From positions 620,001-684,000 of the forward strand of contig NZ_JADILU010000001.1 of the NCBI RefSeq assembly GCF_015319355.1: a DNA stretch of 64,000 bases. The letters are read 5' to 3'. The notes beneath the pieces were generated by a model, which did no database searches, had not been told where the DNA came from, and saw nothing but the letters and a program-made list of their open reading frames with translations. Positions 42,979 through 53,352 of the stretch are shown here, piece by piece. This DNA is from Psychroserpens luteus (GTDB lineage Bacteria > Bacteroidota > Bacteroidia > Flavobacteriales > Flavobacteriaceae). Within the stretch, counting starts at the first letter, position 1, and each line of letters starts with the position of its first letter. The position numbers and the translations under genes are program-made.

Positions 42979-45285
42979 ATGAATCACATTTATATCAAAC
43001 CAGATAACTGGTCAATTATAGAAGAAGGTTTTGATGCCGAACGCGTAAAATCTTCAGAAAGCTTAATGAGCATTGGAAATGGAGCCATGGGACAACGTGC
43101 TAATTTTGAAGAGCACTACTCTGGTGAAACATTCCAAGGAAGTTATGTTGCTGGTGTTTATTACCCAGATAAAACTAGAGTAGGTTGGTGGAAAAATGGG
43201 TATCCAGAATACTTCGCTAAAGTTTTAAATGCTCCAAATTGGATTGGCATTAATGTGACCATTAACGGAGAACAATTAGATTTAGCAAAGTGTACTAAAG
43301 TAGAACATTTCCGAAGAGAGCTTAACATGAAAGAAGGTTGGCTGTCTAGAAGTTTCACTGCAACACTTCAAAATTCTATAGAGGTTAAAGTAGATACTAA
43401 ACGTTTTTTGAGTCTGGAGATTGATGAGGTTGGAGCAATAGAATATAATGTGACACCTTTAAATAGTGATGCTCAAATAGATTTCACACCTTATTTAGAT
43501 AGTGGTATTACTAATGAAGATACCAATTGGGATGATAAGTTTTGGGATGTATTAAATGTGAATCATGAAGGTGAGCAAGCTTATATTGTATCTCGAACAA
43601 TGAAAACAGACTTTTATGTATGTACATCTATGCAAACGCAAGTCTCATTAAATGGTGAAGCTTTAAATCAAGAAAAGACAGTTAGCGATACTATTGATAA
43701 AGTCAGTTTTACATACAAAAATCAAGTTTCAAAGGGTGGTACCATCACAATGACAAAATTTGGTGGTTATACTGCAGATAGAAATCATGATAAAAATGAA
43801 TTGATTGCTGTAGCAAAAAAGACCTTGAGTAAAGTTACTGCGATGGGATTTGATACGTTGCTAAAAACTCAAAAAGAAGCTTGGGCAAAAATTTGGGAAA
43901 TGGCAGACATTTCTATTGAAGGAGATGTTGCAGCTCAACAAGGAATTCGTTTTAATATCTTTCATTTAAATCAGACTTACCTCGGAAAAGATGCTCGCTT
44001 AAATATTGGTCCAAAAGGATTCACAGGAGAAAAGTATGGAGGTAGTACTTATTGGGATACAGAAGCATATTGTATTCCATTTTACATGGCTACCAAAGAT
44101 CAAAATGTAGCAAAAAGTTTATTGGAATATCGTTACAACCATTTAGAGAAAGCTATTGAAAATGCTCAAAAATTAGGATTTTCTAATGGTGCAGCATTGT
44201 ATCCTATGGTTACTATGAATGGTGAAGAATGTCATAACGAGTGGGAAATTACGTTTGAAGAAATTCATAGAAATGGAGCCATTGCATTTGCCATTTATAA
44301 CTATTTTAGATTCACTGGAGATTACAGTTATATTCCAGAGAAAGGTCTTGAAGTTTTAATTGGTATTGCTAGATTTTGGCAGCAACGCGCTACGTTTTCT
44401 ACAGCAAAAAACAAGTATGTTATTTTGGGAGTTACAGGTCCTAATGAATATGAAAATAACGTCAATAACAATTGGTATACTAATTACATTGCGAAATGGT
44501 GTATTAATTATGCGTTAGAGAATATCGAAAAAGTCAAAGAAGGATTTCATGACGATTACGAGAGGGTAAAAGGTAAAACGAAAATTACAGACAATGAATT
44601 AGATCTCTGGAAAAAGGTTGCAGATGATATGTATTTTCCATTTTCCGAAGAAAAGAATATTTACCTCCAACAAGATGGTTTCTTAGATAAGGAATTGATT
44701 ACTGTTGCAGATTTGCCACATAGTCAAAGACCAATCAATCAAAAATGGTCTTGGGATAGGATTTTGCGTTCGCCATATATCAAACAAGCAGATACTTTAC
44801 AAGGGATGTACTTTTTTGAGGATGATTTTTCTACGGAAGAATTAGAACGTCATTTTGATTTTTATGAACCATTTACAGTTCATGAAAGTTCATTGTCTCC
44901 TTGCGTACACAGTATTCAAGCTGCAAAATTAGGTCGTGTGGAACAAGCGTATGAGTTTTATTTACGTACGTCTCGTTTAGATTTAGATGATTATAATCAT
45001 GAAGTAGAAGAAGGATTACATATTACGTCTATGGCAGGAACTTGGATGAGTATTGTTGAAGGGTTTGGTGGTATGCGTATTAAGGATGATATGTTATCTT
45101 TTGAACCAAAAATCCCTAATCAATGGGATTCATATTCTTTCAAAATCAATTTTAGAAATCAAATTCTAAAAATAAATATTACTAAAGAAGGAACAAAATT
45201 TCAATTAGATGGAAATGATCAAATTGATATTCTTGTAAAAGGTAAGAAAGTGACGATTAGTCCTAATAACATGGTTACCGTTTAA
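42979..45285 (+). CDS. GH65 maltose phosphorylase
   Basis: 768 residues, the usual length. N-terminal beta-sandwich (about 1-270: SESLMSIGNGAMGQRANFEEHYSG), helical linker, an (alpha/alpha)6 barrel and a small C-terminal sheet domain. The catalytic acid region is GEECHNEWEITFEEIHRNGA (about 414-434); phosphate-binding HVESSLSP-like loop is TVHESSLSPCVHS. It splits maltose with phosphate into glucose and beta-glucose-1-phosphate in the cytoplasm. No signal peptide. Maltose is favoured over trehalose or kojibiose because of the locus, not from a residue test. Confidence 0.92.
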   Translation: MNHIYIKPDNWSIIEEGFDAERVKSSESLMSIGNGAMGQRANFEEHYSGETFQGSYVAGVYYPDKTRVGWWKNGYPEYFAKVLNAPNWIGINVTINGEQLDLAKCTKVEHFRRELNMKEGWLSRSFTATLQNSIEVKVDTKRFLSLEIDEVGAIEYNVTPLNSDAQIDFTPYLDSGITNEDTNWDDKFWDVLNVNHEGEQAYIVSRTMKTDFYVCTSMQTQVSLNGEALNQEKTVSDTIDKVSFTYKNQVSKGGTITMTKFGGYTADRNHDKNELIAVAKKTLSKVTAMGFDTLLKTQKEAWAKIWEMADISIEGDVAAQQGIRFNIFHLNQTYLGKDARLNIGPKGFTGEKYGGSTYWDTEAYCIPFYMATKDQNVAKSLLEYRYNHLEKAIENAQKLGFSNGAALYPMVTMNGEECHNEWEITFEEIHRNGAIAFAIYNYFRFTGDYSYIPEKGLEVLIGIARFWQQRATFSTAKNKYVILGVTGPNEYENNVNNNWYTNYIAKWCINYALENIEKVKEGFHDDYERVKGKTKITDNELDLWKKVADDMYFPFSEEKNIYLQQDGFLDKELITVADLPHSQRPINQKWSWDRILRSPYIKQADTLQGMYFFEDDFSTEELERHFDFYEPFTVHESSLSPCVHSIQAAKLGRVEQAYEFYLRTSRLDLDDYNHEVEEGLHITSMAGTWMSIVEGFGGMRIKDDMLSFEPKIPNQWDSYSFKINFRNQILKINITKEGTKFQLDGNDQIDILVKGKKVTISPNNMVTV

Positions 45286-45298
45286 TATAAAATTATTC

Positions 45299-45334
45299 AA
45301 CCTACAAGGTTTTTAAAACCTTGTAGGTTTTTTA
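45299..45334 (+). terminator. Hairpin repeat acting as terminator after GH65
   Basis: AACCTACAAGGTTTT / AAAACCTTGTAGGTT around one T: perfect 15-bp arms followed by TTTT. It is the complete form of the dispersed repeat at 19852-19875, here placed where a terminator belongs between the phosphorylase and the first glycosidase. Confidence 0.7.
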
Positions 45335-45392
45335 AGAACTTGCATTGGCGAAAGGTTATTCAGGTTTTAATTTTAAAAAAAAAACTATTATA

Positions 45393-47363
45393 ATGAAAAG
45401 ATTGTATTACATATTTCTGTCATCTATTTTAGTTTTAAGTGTGTCTTGTAAAAATGAAACTTCAAAAGAGATTATTTCAGAAGACACACCAGCAAAATTT
45501 ATAGATCAAAGCGATATAGAACGCATAGAGCCACCAAATTGGTGGACGGGTTTTAAAAACGAACAACTTCAATTATTGGTGCATCATGATAATATTGGTG
45601 ATTATAAGCCAACAGTTAATTATAAAGGTGTTAAAATAGATAACGTAAGTAAAGCCGAAAAAAGCAATAATTACTTATTCATTAATCTTATTATTTCTGA
45701 AACTGCTCAGGCAGGACAATTCAACATCAAATTTAAAAATAATGAAGGGAACGAGCTTATAGATGTTTACGAACTTAAAAGTCGAGTCAAGCCTGCTGAA
45801 GATTTCATAGGTTTCAACAGTAGTGATGCTATTTATTTAATCACACCAGATCGTTTTGCAAATGCAAACACTAATAATGATACACCTTTATCTATGGAAG
45901 GACAGTCTGCATTATTAGAAAAAACAATAGATAGAAAAAATAATTACGCTCGTCATGGTGGCGACATTGAAGGCATTTCAAACCACTTAGATTACATTCA
46001 AGATATAGGTTTCACAGCCATTTGGCCACAGCCATTATTAACAAATGATATGGAAAAAGGCTCATATCATGGGTATGCAATTACAGATTTATATCAAATC
46101 GATCCGCGTTTTGGAACCTTAGAAGACTATCAGGAATTATCCCAAAATGCCAAAGAAAAAGGCATGAAACTCATCATGGATCAGGTAGCTAACCATTGTG
46201 GATTAAATCATTGGTGGATGAAAGATTTACCATTTACTGATTGGGTAAACCTTCAAGACAACTACGAGAAAAATATAGAAAACTGGAATAACGATGTGAC
46301 CATTAACTCTAATCACAGACGAACTTCAAATCAAGATATTTATGCATCACAATTTGATAAAGATGGTCATTCTCAAGGATGGTTTGTAGCATCGATGCCA
46401 GATTTGAATCAGCGTAATCCATTCATGGCAAACTATATCATTCAAAATAGTATTTGGTGGATTGAGACTGTACAATTAAATGGGATTCGTCAAGACACCT
46501 ATCCTTATCCAGATAAAGATTTTATGAGTGATTGGGCTGGAGCGATCATGACCGAGTATCCTAATTTTAATATCGTTGGTGAGGAGTGGAGTTACAACCC
46601 TCTATTGATTGGCTATTGGCAAGATGGTGCAAATAATAAAGATGGTTACGACTCTAATTTAAAGTCAACCATGGATTTTGCAATGCAAGCCAACGTTGTC
46701 AACGCTCTTAATGAAGAAGAATCATGGGATACAGGTCTCGTGAAAATTTATGAAGGATTGGCTAACGATTTTCATTATGCAAACCCTAAAAGTATCATGG
46801 TTTTTGAAGGAAATCATGATATGAGTCGCATTTTCACACAACTCAAAGGTGATGTTGTTAATACTAAAATGGCAGTTGCAACCTATGCGATGATGCCGAG
46901 AATTTTACAAATGTATTATGGTACAGAAATTCTAATGAACGACTTTGATAAACCTGGAGATCATGGTTTAATTCGTACAGATTATCCTGGAGGATGGCAA
47001 GACGATTCTAAAAATGCTTTTACTGGTAAAGGATTGTCTGCCGAAGAAAAGAACATGCAAACCTTCGTTAGTAAATTATTGAATTATAGAAAAAACAGTA
47101 AAGCCATTCATGATGGTAAAACTGTACATTTTGCACCTTTTCAGGGAACTTATTTCTTGTTTAGGCAATTGGGAGATGAAACCGTAGTACTGATTTTAAA
47201 TAAAAATGATAAACCTATCACTATTGATTTAAAACGTTATACTGAAATTGGCATCGATGGAAAATCGTTAAAAAACATCATAACAGGTGATAGTTTCACA
47301 TGGCAAGATAATATAGAATTAACAAGAAGAGGATTTTTACTATTAACAACTAAAACGGAATAA
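45393..47363 (+). CDS. susA: GH13 neopullulanase/cyclomaltodextrinase-like lipoprotein (SusA-like)
   Basis: 656 residues from ATG 45393; the frame extends 16 codons upstream without family similarity. Lipoprotein signal ends LSVSC (Cys19). An N-terminal Ig-like domain (about 40-135: IERIEPPNWWTGFKNEQLQLLVHH) is typical of SusA-type neopullulanases. GH13 barrel: DQVANH, nucleophile Asp368 (GIRQDTYPYPD), acid/base Glu397 (NIVGEEWS) and Asp476 (FEGNHDMSR). It should degrade imported maltodextrin in the periplasm. The gene symbol reflects domain layout and locus, not measured activity. Confidence 0.85.
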   Translation: MKRLYYIFLSSILVLSVSCKNETSKEIISEDTPAKFIDQSDIERIEPPNWWTGFKNEQLQLLVHHDNIGDYKPTVNYKGVKIDNVSKAEKSNNYLFINLIISETAQAGQFNIKFKNNEGNELIDVYELKSRVKPAEDFIGFNSSDAIYLITPDRFANANTNNDTPLSMEGQSALLEKTIDRKNNYARHGGDIEGISNHLDYIQDIGFTAIWPQPLLTNDMEKGSYHGYAITDLYQIDPRFGTLEDYQELSQNAKEKGMKLIMDQVANHCGLNHWWMKDLPFTDWVNLQDNYEKNIENWNNDVTINSNHRRTSNQDIYASQFDKDGHSQGWFVASMPDLNQRNPFMANYIIQNSIWWIETVQLNGIRQDTYPYPDKDFMSDWAGAIMTEYPNFNIVGEEWSYNPLLIGYWQDGANNKDGYDSNLKSTMDFAMQANVVNALNEEESWDTGLVKIYEGLANDFHYANPKSIMVFEGNHDMSRIFTQLKGDVVNTKMAVATYAMMPRILQMYYGTEILMNDFDKPGDHGLIRTDYPGGWQDDSKNAFTGKGLSAEEKNMQTFVSKLLNYRKNSKAIHDGKTVHFAPFQGTYFLFRQLGDETVVLILNKNDKPITIDLKRYTEIGIDGKSLKNIITGDSFTWQDNIELTRRGFLLLTTKTE

Positions 47364-47372
47364 AAATAGATC

Positions 47373-47397
47373 GTCATTCTGAACTTGTTTCAGAATC
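47373..47397. repeat. Dispersed intergenic hairpin repeat
   Basis: The 25 bases hold ATTCTGAA / TTCAGAAT (8-bp perfect stem, loop CTTGT), between the SusA-like GH13 and the GH31 genes. I recall this type as a common flavobacterial intergenic repeat; it has no T-run, so it is not an obvious terminator. Confidence 0.5.
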
Positions 47398-47412
47398 ACA
47401 CAACTAACTTAT

Positions 47413-49800
47413 ATGAAAAACTATTTAGTATACATATCATTACTTATAACAGTTTCACTAACTGCGCAAAACACAAACCGAAAATTTATAAGCGCAAACA
47501 AAACTGATAACAGAATAGAAGTTAAAGTCAGTGATGGGACTTATAATATTCTATTTTATACTTCGGAAATCGTCGAAACCACATTTATTCCAACTGGAGA
47601 AACTGCTTTAAGTAGCTCACATGCTGTAATTGCTGAGCCATCAATTTCTGAAGTTACTTTTTCAGAAAAGGAAGATGATATTTTGATAGAGACTAAAGGT
47701 TTATTAGTCGCTATAAAGAAAAATCCGTTTCAAATATCTTACTCTTATAAAGATAAGCACATCATTTCAGAAAAGGCAGGTTACATCAAAAACGATAGCT
47801 TAGAAACCATCCAATTTAATCTCGATAAAGATGAAGTTTTATATGGAGGAGGGGCAAGGGCTTTAGGTATGAATCGTCGAGGTAACCGTTTGCAATTATA
47901 CAATAGAGCGCATTACGGTTATGAAACGCGAGCAGAATTAATGAACTTCACCTTACCAATTGTGATGTCATCAAATCAATACATGGTTCATTTTGACAAT
48001 GCTCCAATTGGCTTTTTAGATTTAGATAGTAAAGGTGATAACACGCTTAAATATGAAACGATTTCTGGTCGTAAAACCTACCAGGTTATTGTTGGTGATT
48101 CGTGGTATGATATCGTAGATAATTATACAGATTTAACAGGAAAACAACCTATGTTTCCACGTTGGGCTTTGGGTAATTTCTCAAGTAGGTTTGGTTACCA
48201 TTCTCAAAAGGAAGTGATTGAAACTATAGATAAATTTAGAGAAAAAAAGATTCCTGTAGATGCTATAATTTTGGATTTGTATTGGTTTGGAAAAGACATC
48301 AAAGGCACCATGGGAAATCTAGCTTTTGATCGCGATTCGTTCCCAAATCCTGAGAAAATGATTAAGGATTTAAAAGATAGAAATGTAGAAACGATTTTAA
48401 TCACAGAGCCTTTTATGCTAACAACTTCTTCGCGTTGGGAAGAAGCTGTAAAAGAAGATATATTGGCAAAAGATTCAATTGGAAATCCGTTTAAATATGA
48501 TTTTTACTTCGGAAATACGGGTTTGATTGACATTTATAGCGAAAAAGGAAATCAATGGTTTAAAAATATTTATAAGGATTTATCAGAAATGGGTGTCCAC
48601 GGATTTTGGGGAGACCTTGGAGAACCAGAAGTCCATCCTGCTGAATTAATCCACGCAACAGGAACAGCAGATGAAGTCCATAATATTTATGGTCACGATT
48701 GGGCAAAATTAGTGTATGAATCTAGTTTAGAAGCTAATCCCGAGAAACGACCTTTCATTCTCATGCGAGCAGGATATTCTGGGTCGCAACGTTATGGTTT
48801 AGTGCCTTGGTCTGGAGATGTGAATAGAACTTGGGGAGGATTACAAAGTCAGCCAGAAATTGCACTCCAAATGGGAATGCAAGGTTTAGCGTATATGCAT
48901 AGCGATTTAGGTGGATTTGCAGGAGATAATCTTGATGACGAATTATATGTGAGATGGTTACAGTATGGTGTTTTTCAACCAATTTATCGTCCACATGCTC
49001 AGGAAGGTGTTGCTAGTGAACCAGTGTATAGAAGCGAAAAAGCCAAAGCTTTAGCTAAAGAAGCTATTGAGTTGCGTTATAGACTAACGCCTTATAATTA
49101 TAACCTCATGTTTGAAAATAATCAAACAGGAGCACCATTAATGCGACCATTATTTTTTGAAGATGAAATAAATACAGAGTTGTTCGATTATTCAGACGCA
49201 TACCTTTGGGGAAAAGATATTTTGGTAGCACCAATTCTAAAAGCTGGACAAACTACTAAAGAGGTTTATTTTCCGAAGCACTCAAATTGGTTTGATTTTT
49301 ATTCTACAACAACATATCAAGGCGGTAGTGTAACAGCATATAAACTTGAAGAAAACACAATTCCAACCTTTGTGCGAGGAGGAGCATTTATTCCAATGAC
49401 TAATACAGTAAACTCTCTAAAATTATATGATAGTAATAATTTGGTTGTTCACTATTATTATGATGATTCTATTTCACAAAGTAAACGTAAAATCTATAAC
49501 GATGATGGAACAACTGTTAATGCTTTTGAAAAAGAAGCTTATGAGATTTTAGAATTTGAAGCAGAACTAAAAGGAAGACAATTAGAAATAGAAATTGAAG
49601 CCGAAATAGGTGAAAATTATAACATCAATAACAAAACCATTCAACTTGTCATTCATAACATGACAAGTAGCCCAAAACGTATTAAAGTTGATGGTAAGAA
49701 AATTGAAGGAAACTGGAACAGTAAAAAACAGACTATCACAATTCCTTTGACTTGGAACACTTCCGAAGACAAAGAAATCAAAATCAAACTAAATAAATAA
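47413..49800 (+). CDS. GH31 alpha-glucosidase, exported
   Basis: 795 residues. Signal peptide (about 1-19, ending SLTAQ). N-terminal beta-sandwich (GGGARALGMNRRGNRLQLYNRAHYGY), then the GH31 barrel from about 250: PVDAIILDLYWFG, nucleophile Asp401 (GFWGDLGEPEVHP), then RAGYSGSQRYGLVPWSGDVNRTW with acid/base Asp469, and PIYRPHA. C-terminal sheet domains follow. It removes terminal alpha-glucose from oligosaccharides in the periplasm. Seven bases before the next GH13 gene. GH31 also covers alpha-xylosidases; alpha-glucosidase is chosen from context. Confidence 0.88.
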   Translation: MKNYLVYISLLITVSLTAQNTNRKFISANKTDNRIEVKVSDGTYNILFYTSEIVETTFIPTGETALSSSHAVIAEPSISEVTFSEKEDDILIETKGLLVAIKKNPFQISYSYKDKHIISEKAGYIKNDSLETIQFNLDKDEVLYGGGARALGMNRRGNRLQLYNRAHYGYETRAELMNFTLPIVMSSNQYMVHFDNAPIGFLDLDSKGDNTLKYETISGRKTYQVIVGDSWYDIVDNYTDLTGKQPMFPRWALGNFSSRFGYHSQKEVIETIDKFREKKIPVDAIILDLYWFGKDIKGTMGNLAFDRDSFPNPEKMIKDLKDRNVETILITEPFMLTTSSRWEEAVKEDILAKDSIGNPFKYDFYFGNTGLIDIYSEKGNQWFKNIYKDLSEMGVHGFWGDLGEPEVHPAELIHATGTADEVHNIYGHDWAKLVYESSLEANPEKRPFILMRAGYSGSQRYGLVPWSGDVNRTWGGLQSQPEIALQMGMQGLAYMHSDLGGFAGDNLDDELYVRWLQYGVFQPIYRPHAQEGVASEPVYRSEKAKALAKEAIELRYRLTPYNYNLMFENNQTGAPLMRPLFFEDEINTELFDYSDAYLWGKDILVAPILKAGQTTKEVYFPKHSNWFDFYSTTTYQGGSVTAYKLEENTIPTFVRGGAFIPMTNTVNSLKLYDSNNLVVHYYYDDSISQSKRKIYNDDGTTVNAFEKEAYEILEFEAELKGRQLEIEIEAEIGENYNINNKTIQLVIHNMTSSPKRIKVDGKKIEGNWNSKKQTITIPLTWNTSEDKEIKIKLNK

Positions 49801-49806
49801 TCCAAA

Positions 49807-51690
49807 ATGAACTACATTAAATTTAATATCATCGCTATTGTATTGGTTTGTTTTTTTGGATGTAAAAACGAAGAAAAAAAAGTGCAAGAATCTACAACAC
49901 CTAAAATAGAATTGAAGAAAAAGGAAGTCGTATATCAAGTTTTTACTAGACTTTTTGGGAACACAAACACCAACAACAAACCATGGGGAACTCTTGAGGA
50001 AAATGGTGTTGGAAAATTCAGTGATTTTAATGACAAAGCTTTAAAGAAAATTAAAGATTTAGGTGTGACGCATATTTGGTACACAGGAGTGCCTCATCAT
50101 GATGTGATTACAGATTACACTAAATATGGAATTTCAAATGATGATCCAGATATCGTAAAAGGTCGTGCAGGTTCACCTTATGCAGTGAAAGATTATTATA
50201 ATGTAAATCCAGATTTAGCAGATAATGTTGAGAATCGTTTAGCAGAGTTTGAGGCATTAATTGAGCGTTCCCACAAAGCAGGATTAAAAGTGATTATTGA
50301 CATCGTGCCAAATCACGTCGCTAGAAATTATCAAAGTTTGTCAAATCCTGAGGGTGCTTCAGATTTTGGAGCAGAAGATAATACAACAGTTGTCTACGAT
50401 GTGAATAACAATTTTTACTACAATCCAGGTGAAGCTTTCAAAGTACCAGAATGGAAACATGGCTATCAACCTTTAGGTGGAGAGAAAAATCCGTTAGCAG
50501 ATAGTAAGTTTGAAGAAGTACCAGCAAAATGGACAGGAAATGGGTCAAGAGCATCGCAACCAGATGTCAACGATTGGTATGAAACTGTAAAAGTAAATTA
50601 CGGAGTTTCACCAGAAGGAAGAAAGGATTTTGATGAACTTCCAGATGGTTACGATGAACAACATTATACAAAGCATTTTGATTTCTGGCAAGATAAAAAG
50701 ATTCCGAGTTCATGGAAAAAATTTAAAGACATCGCATTATATTGGACAGCAAAAGGTGTCGATGGTTTCCGTTACGATATGGCAGAAATGGTACCTGTAG
50801 AGTTTTGGAGTTACATGAATTCACATATTAAAATGAAAAATCCAAATGCCTTTTTATTAGCTGAGGTGTATAATCCTAGTTTATATAGAGAATACATCAA
50901 AAAAGGAAAAATGGATTATTTGTATGATAAAGTTCAATTGTACGATACGATTAAACATGTGATGCAAGGTCACGGTAAGACAGATAATATTCCTCCAATT
51001 CTGGAAGATTTAAGTGATATTGAACATCACATGCTTCACTTCTTAGAAAATCATGATGAGCAAAGAATTGCAAGTCCAGATTTTGCAGGAAGTGCTAAAA
51101 AAGGTAAACCAGCAATGGTGGTTTCTACAACAGCAACAACAGCGCCAACAATGGTGTATTTCGGACAAGAATTCGGTGAACCAGGAGCAGAGGATTTAGG
51201 TTTTGGAGACCCAACGCGTACTTCTATTTTTGACTACGGAAGTGTGCCATCTATGGTAAGATGGGTCAACGACAAAAAATTTGATGGAGGCCAATCTACT
51301 TCCGAAGAAAAAGAACTCAGAGATTTTTACAAACGCCTACTCAACTTTACAATCAATAGTTCGGCTTTAGCTTCAAACTATAAAGATATTCATGCGTATA
51401 ACCAGCAAAATACAGAATGGTATAACGATAAGGTTTTGTCATTCGTGCGTTGGAGTGATGATGAACAATTAATCATCGTATCTAATTTTAATGCTGAAAA
51501 CACTTATGGTTTTGAATTACAAATCCCTTCGGAAATTTTAAAAACATGGAACCTTAGTGATGGAGAATACCAATTTGAAGATCAATTATACAATACCTAT
51601 AATTCAACTTTAAAAGTAAATGGTGAGCAAGGTACTATTAGAATTGATGTAAAACCATTAGAGTCTTTCATTTTAAAACTGAAAAAATAA
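49807..51690 (+). CDS. GH13 alpha-amylase-family lipoprotein (second of the run)
   Basis: 627 residues. Lipoprotein signal ends CFFGC (Cys19). GH13 barrel starts at once (KEVVYQVFTRLFGNTNTNNKPWG): DIVPNHVARNY, nucleophile Asp324 (GFRYDMAEM), acid/base Glu353 (FLLAEVYNP) and Asp417 (LENHDEQR). A long insertion lies between the second and third motifs (about 175-310). C-terminal sheet domain ends FELQIPSEI...LESFILKLKK. Periplasmic or surface enzyme acting on maltodextrin. The precise subfamily and product cannot be told. Seven bases after GH31, one base before the next GH13. Confidence 0.88.
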   Translation: MNYIKFNIIAIVLVCFFGCKNEEKKVQESTTPKIELKKKEVVYQVFTRLFGNTNTNNKPWGTLEENGVGKFSDFNDKALKKIKDLGVTHIWYTGVPHHDVITDYTKYGISNDDPDIVKGRAGSPYAVKDYYNVNPDLADNVENRLAEFEALIERSHKAGLKVIIDIVPNHVARNYQSLSNPEGASDFGAEDNTTVVYDVNNNFYYNPGEAFKVPEWKHGYQPLGGEKNPLADSKFEEVPAKWTGNGSRASQPDVNDWYETVKVNYGVSPEGRKDFDELPDGYDEQHYTKHFDFWQDKKIPSSWKKFKDIALYWTAKGVDGFRYDMAEMVPVEFWSYMNSHIKMKNPNAFLLAEVYNPSLYREYIKKGKMDYLYDKVQLYDTIKHVMQGHGKTDNIPPILEDLSDIEHHMLHFLENHDEQRIASPDFAGSAKKGKPAMVVSTTATTAPTMVYFGQEFGEPGAEDLGFGDPTRTSIFDYGSVPSMVRWVNDKKFDGGQSTSEEKELRDFYKRLLNFTINSSALASNYKDIHAYNQQNTEWYNDKVLSFVRWSDDEQLIIVSNFNAENTYGFELQIPSEILKTWNLSDGEYQFEDQLYNTYNSTLKVNGEQGTIRIDVKPLESFILKLKK

Positions 51691-51691
51691 T

Positions 51692-53350
51692 ATGAGAAAA
51701 TTAACCCTTTTTATATTAACAATTATGACCATCATGAGTTGTAAAACTGAAACAGCAGTAAAAGTCGAAAAGCCAAAAGCACCTTTTGTTTGGGAAGGAG
51801 CAAACCTCTATTTTTTGCTAACAGATCGTTTTAATAATGGAGATACAACAAATGATGTCAACTTTGATAGAACTAAAGAAACAGGAAAACTTCGCGGTTT
51901 TAAAGGTGGAGATATTAAAGGGATTACTCAAAAAGTAAAAGAAGGCTATTTTACAGATTTGGGTATCAATGCCATTTGGATGACTCCAGTCGTTGAGCAA
52001 ATTCATGGAGGAACAGATGAAGGTACAGGAGTTACTTATGGTTTTCATGGTTATTGGGCAAAAGATTGGACAAAAATTGATCCTAATTTTGGCACAAAAG
52101 AAGATTTGCATGAGTTGGTGAAAGAAGCTCACGCTAGAGGTATTAGAATTGTTTTAGATGCTGTGATTAATCATACAGGTCCTGTGACAGACAAGGATCC
52201 GGTTTGGCCTGAGGATTGGGTGAGAACAAATCCTCAATGTACTTATGATAACTATGAAAATACAATAAGTTGCACTTTAGTTGCCAATCTTCCAGATATT
52301 AAAACCGAAAGCAATGAAAACGTAGATCTACCACCTCATTTAGTAGAAAAGTGGAAAACAGAAGGTCGATACGAACAAGAAATTAAAGAACTCGATGCCT
52401 TTTTTGAACGTACAGGTCACCCAAGAGCACCACGTTTTTATATCATGAAATGGTTAACAGATTATATTACAGAGTTTGGTGTAGATGGCTACAGAGCAGA
52501 TACCGTAAAACATGTTGAAGAATACGTTTGGGAAGAGTTTAAAGCTGAATGTGATTATGCCTTTTCAGAATATAAAAAGAATAATACAGACAAAGTATTA
52601 GATGATAATGATTTCTACATTGTTGGTGAGGTCTATAATTATGGAGTAAGCTCAGGGCAGGAATTCAATTTTGGAGATCGAAAAGTGAATTATTTTAATC
52701 CACCAAGCTTTCAAAGTCTCATTAATTTCGAATTTAAATACAACGCCAAAGACAAAGATTACGAGGGTTTGTTTACTCATTATGATAAGATTTTACGTGG
52801 TGATTTAAAAGGTTTTGGAACATTAAACTATTTAAGTTCTCACGATGATGGAAGACCATTTGATGCAGTAAGAAAAAAGCCTTTTGAAACAGCTAATAAA
52901 TTGTTGCTATCACCAGGAACGTCACAAGTTTATTATGGAGATGAATCATCTCGCTCGCTTGTAATTCCAGGTACAGATGGTGATGCGACGTTGCGATCAA
53001 TGATGAATTGGGATTCTATTGCGAAACAAAAAAGAACAAAAGAAATCTTAACACACTGGCAAAAATTAGGAACGTTTAGAACCAACCATCCTGCGGTTGG
53101 TGCAGGAAAGCATCAAATGATTTCTCAAAATCCATATACGTTTTCTAGAAGTTATAACCTCGGAAATTTTAAAGACTTGGTTGTCATTGCTATGGATTTA
53201 GAAGCAGGTAAAAAGACCTTAAACGTAAAAGGGGTTTTTGAAGACGGAACATTACTTTTTGATGCATATTCTAATCAAGAAGTAACCGTTAAAAATGGAA
53301 AAGTAGAATTAGAATCTGAATTTAATATCATACTCTTAGAAGAGAAATAA
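51692..53350 (+). CDS. GH13 alpha-amylase-family lipoprotein (third of the run)
   Basis: 552 residues. Lipoprotein signal ends TIMSC (Cys17). GH13 barrel: FLLTDRFNNGDTTND, IWMTPVVEQIHGG, VLDAVINHTG, nucleophile Asp270 (GYRADTVKH), acid/base Glu313 (FYIVGEVYNYG) and Asp385 (YLSSHDDGRPF). The last motif is SHDD where most amylases have NHD. Insertions near 175-250 include two Cys that may pair. It is immediately followed by GH97 (2 bases), so the chain GH31-GH13-GH13-GH97 is one tight operon. Confidence 0.9.
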   Translation: MRKLTLFILTIMTIMSCKTETAVKVEKPKAPFVWEGANLYFLLTDRFNNGDTTNDVNFDRTKETGKLRGFKGGDIKGITQKVKEGYFTDLGINAIWMTPVVEQIHGGTDEGTGVTYGFHGYWAKDWTKIDPNFGTKEDLHELVKEAHARGIRIVLDAVINHTGPVTDKDPVWPEDWVRTNPQCTYDNYENTISCTLVANLPDIKTESNENVDLPPHLVEKWKTEGRYEQEIKELDAFFERTGHPRAPRFYIMKWLTDYITEFGVDGYRADTVKHVEEYVWEEFKAECDYAFSEYKKNNTDKVLDDNDFYIVGEVYNYGVSSGQEFNFGDRKVNYFNPPSFQSLINFEFKYNAKDKDYEGLFTHYDKILRGDLKGFGTLNYLSSHDDGRPFDAVRKKPFETANKLLLSPGTSQVYYGDESSRSLVIPGTDGDATLRSMMNWDSIAKQKRTKEILTHWQKLGTFRTNHPAVGAGKHQMISQNPYTFSRSYNLGNFKDLVVIAMDLEAGKKTLNVKGVFEDGTLLFDAYSNQEVTVKNGKVELESEFNIILLEEK

Positions 53351-53352
53351 GA

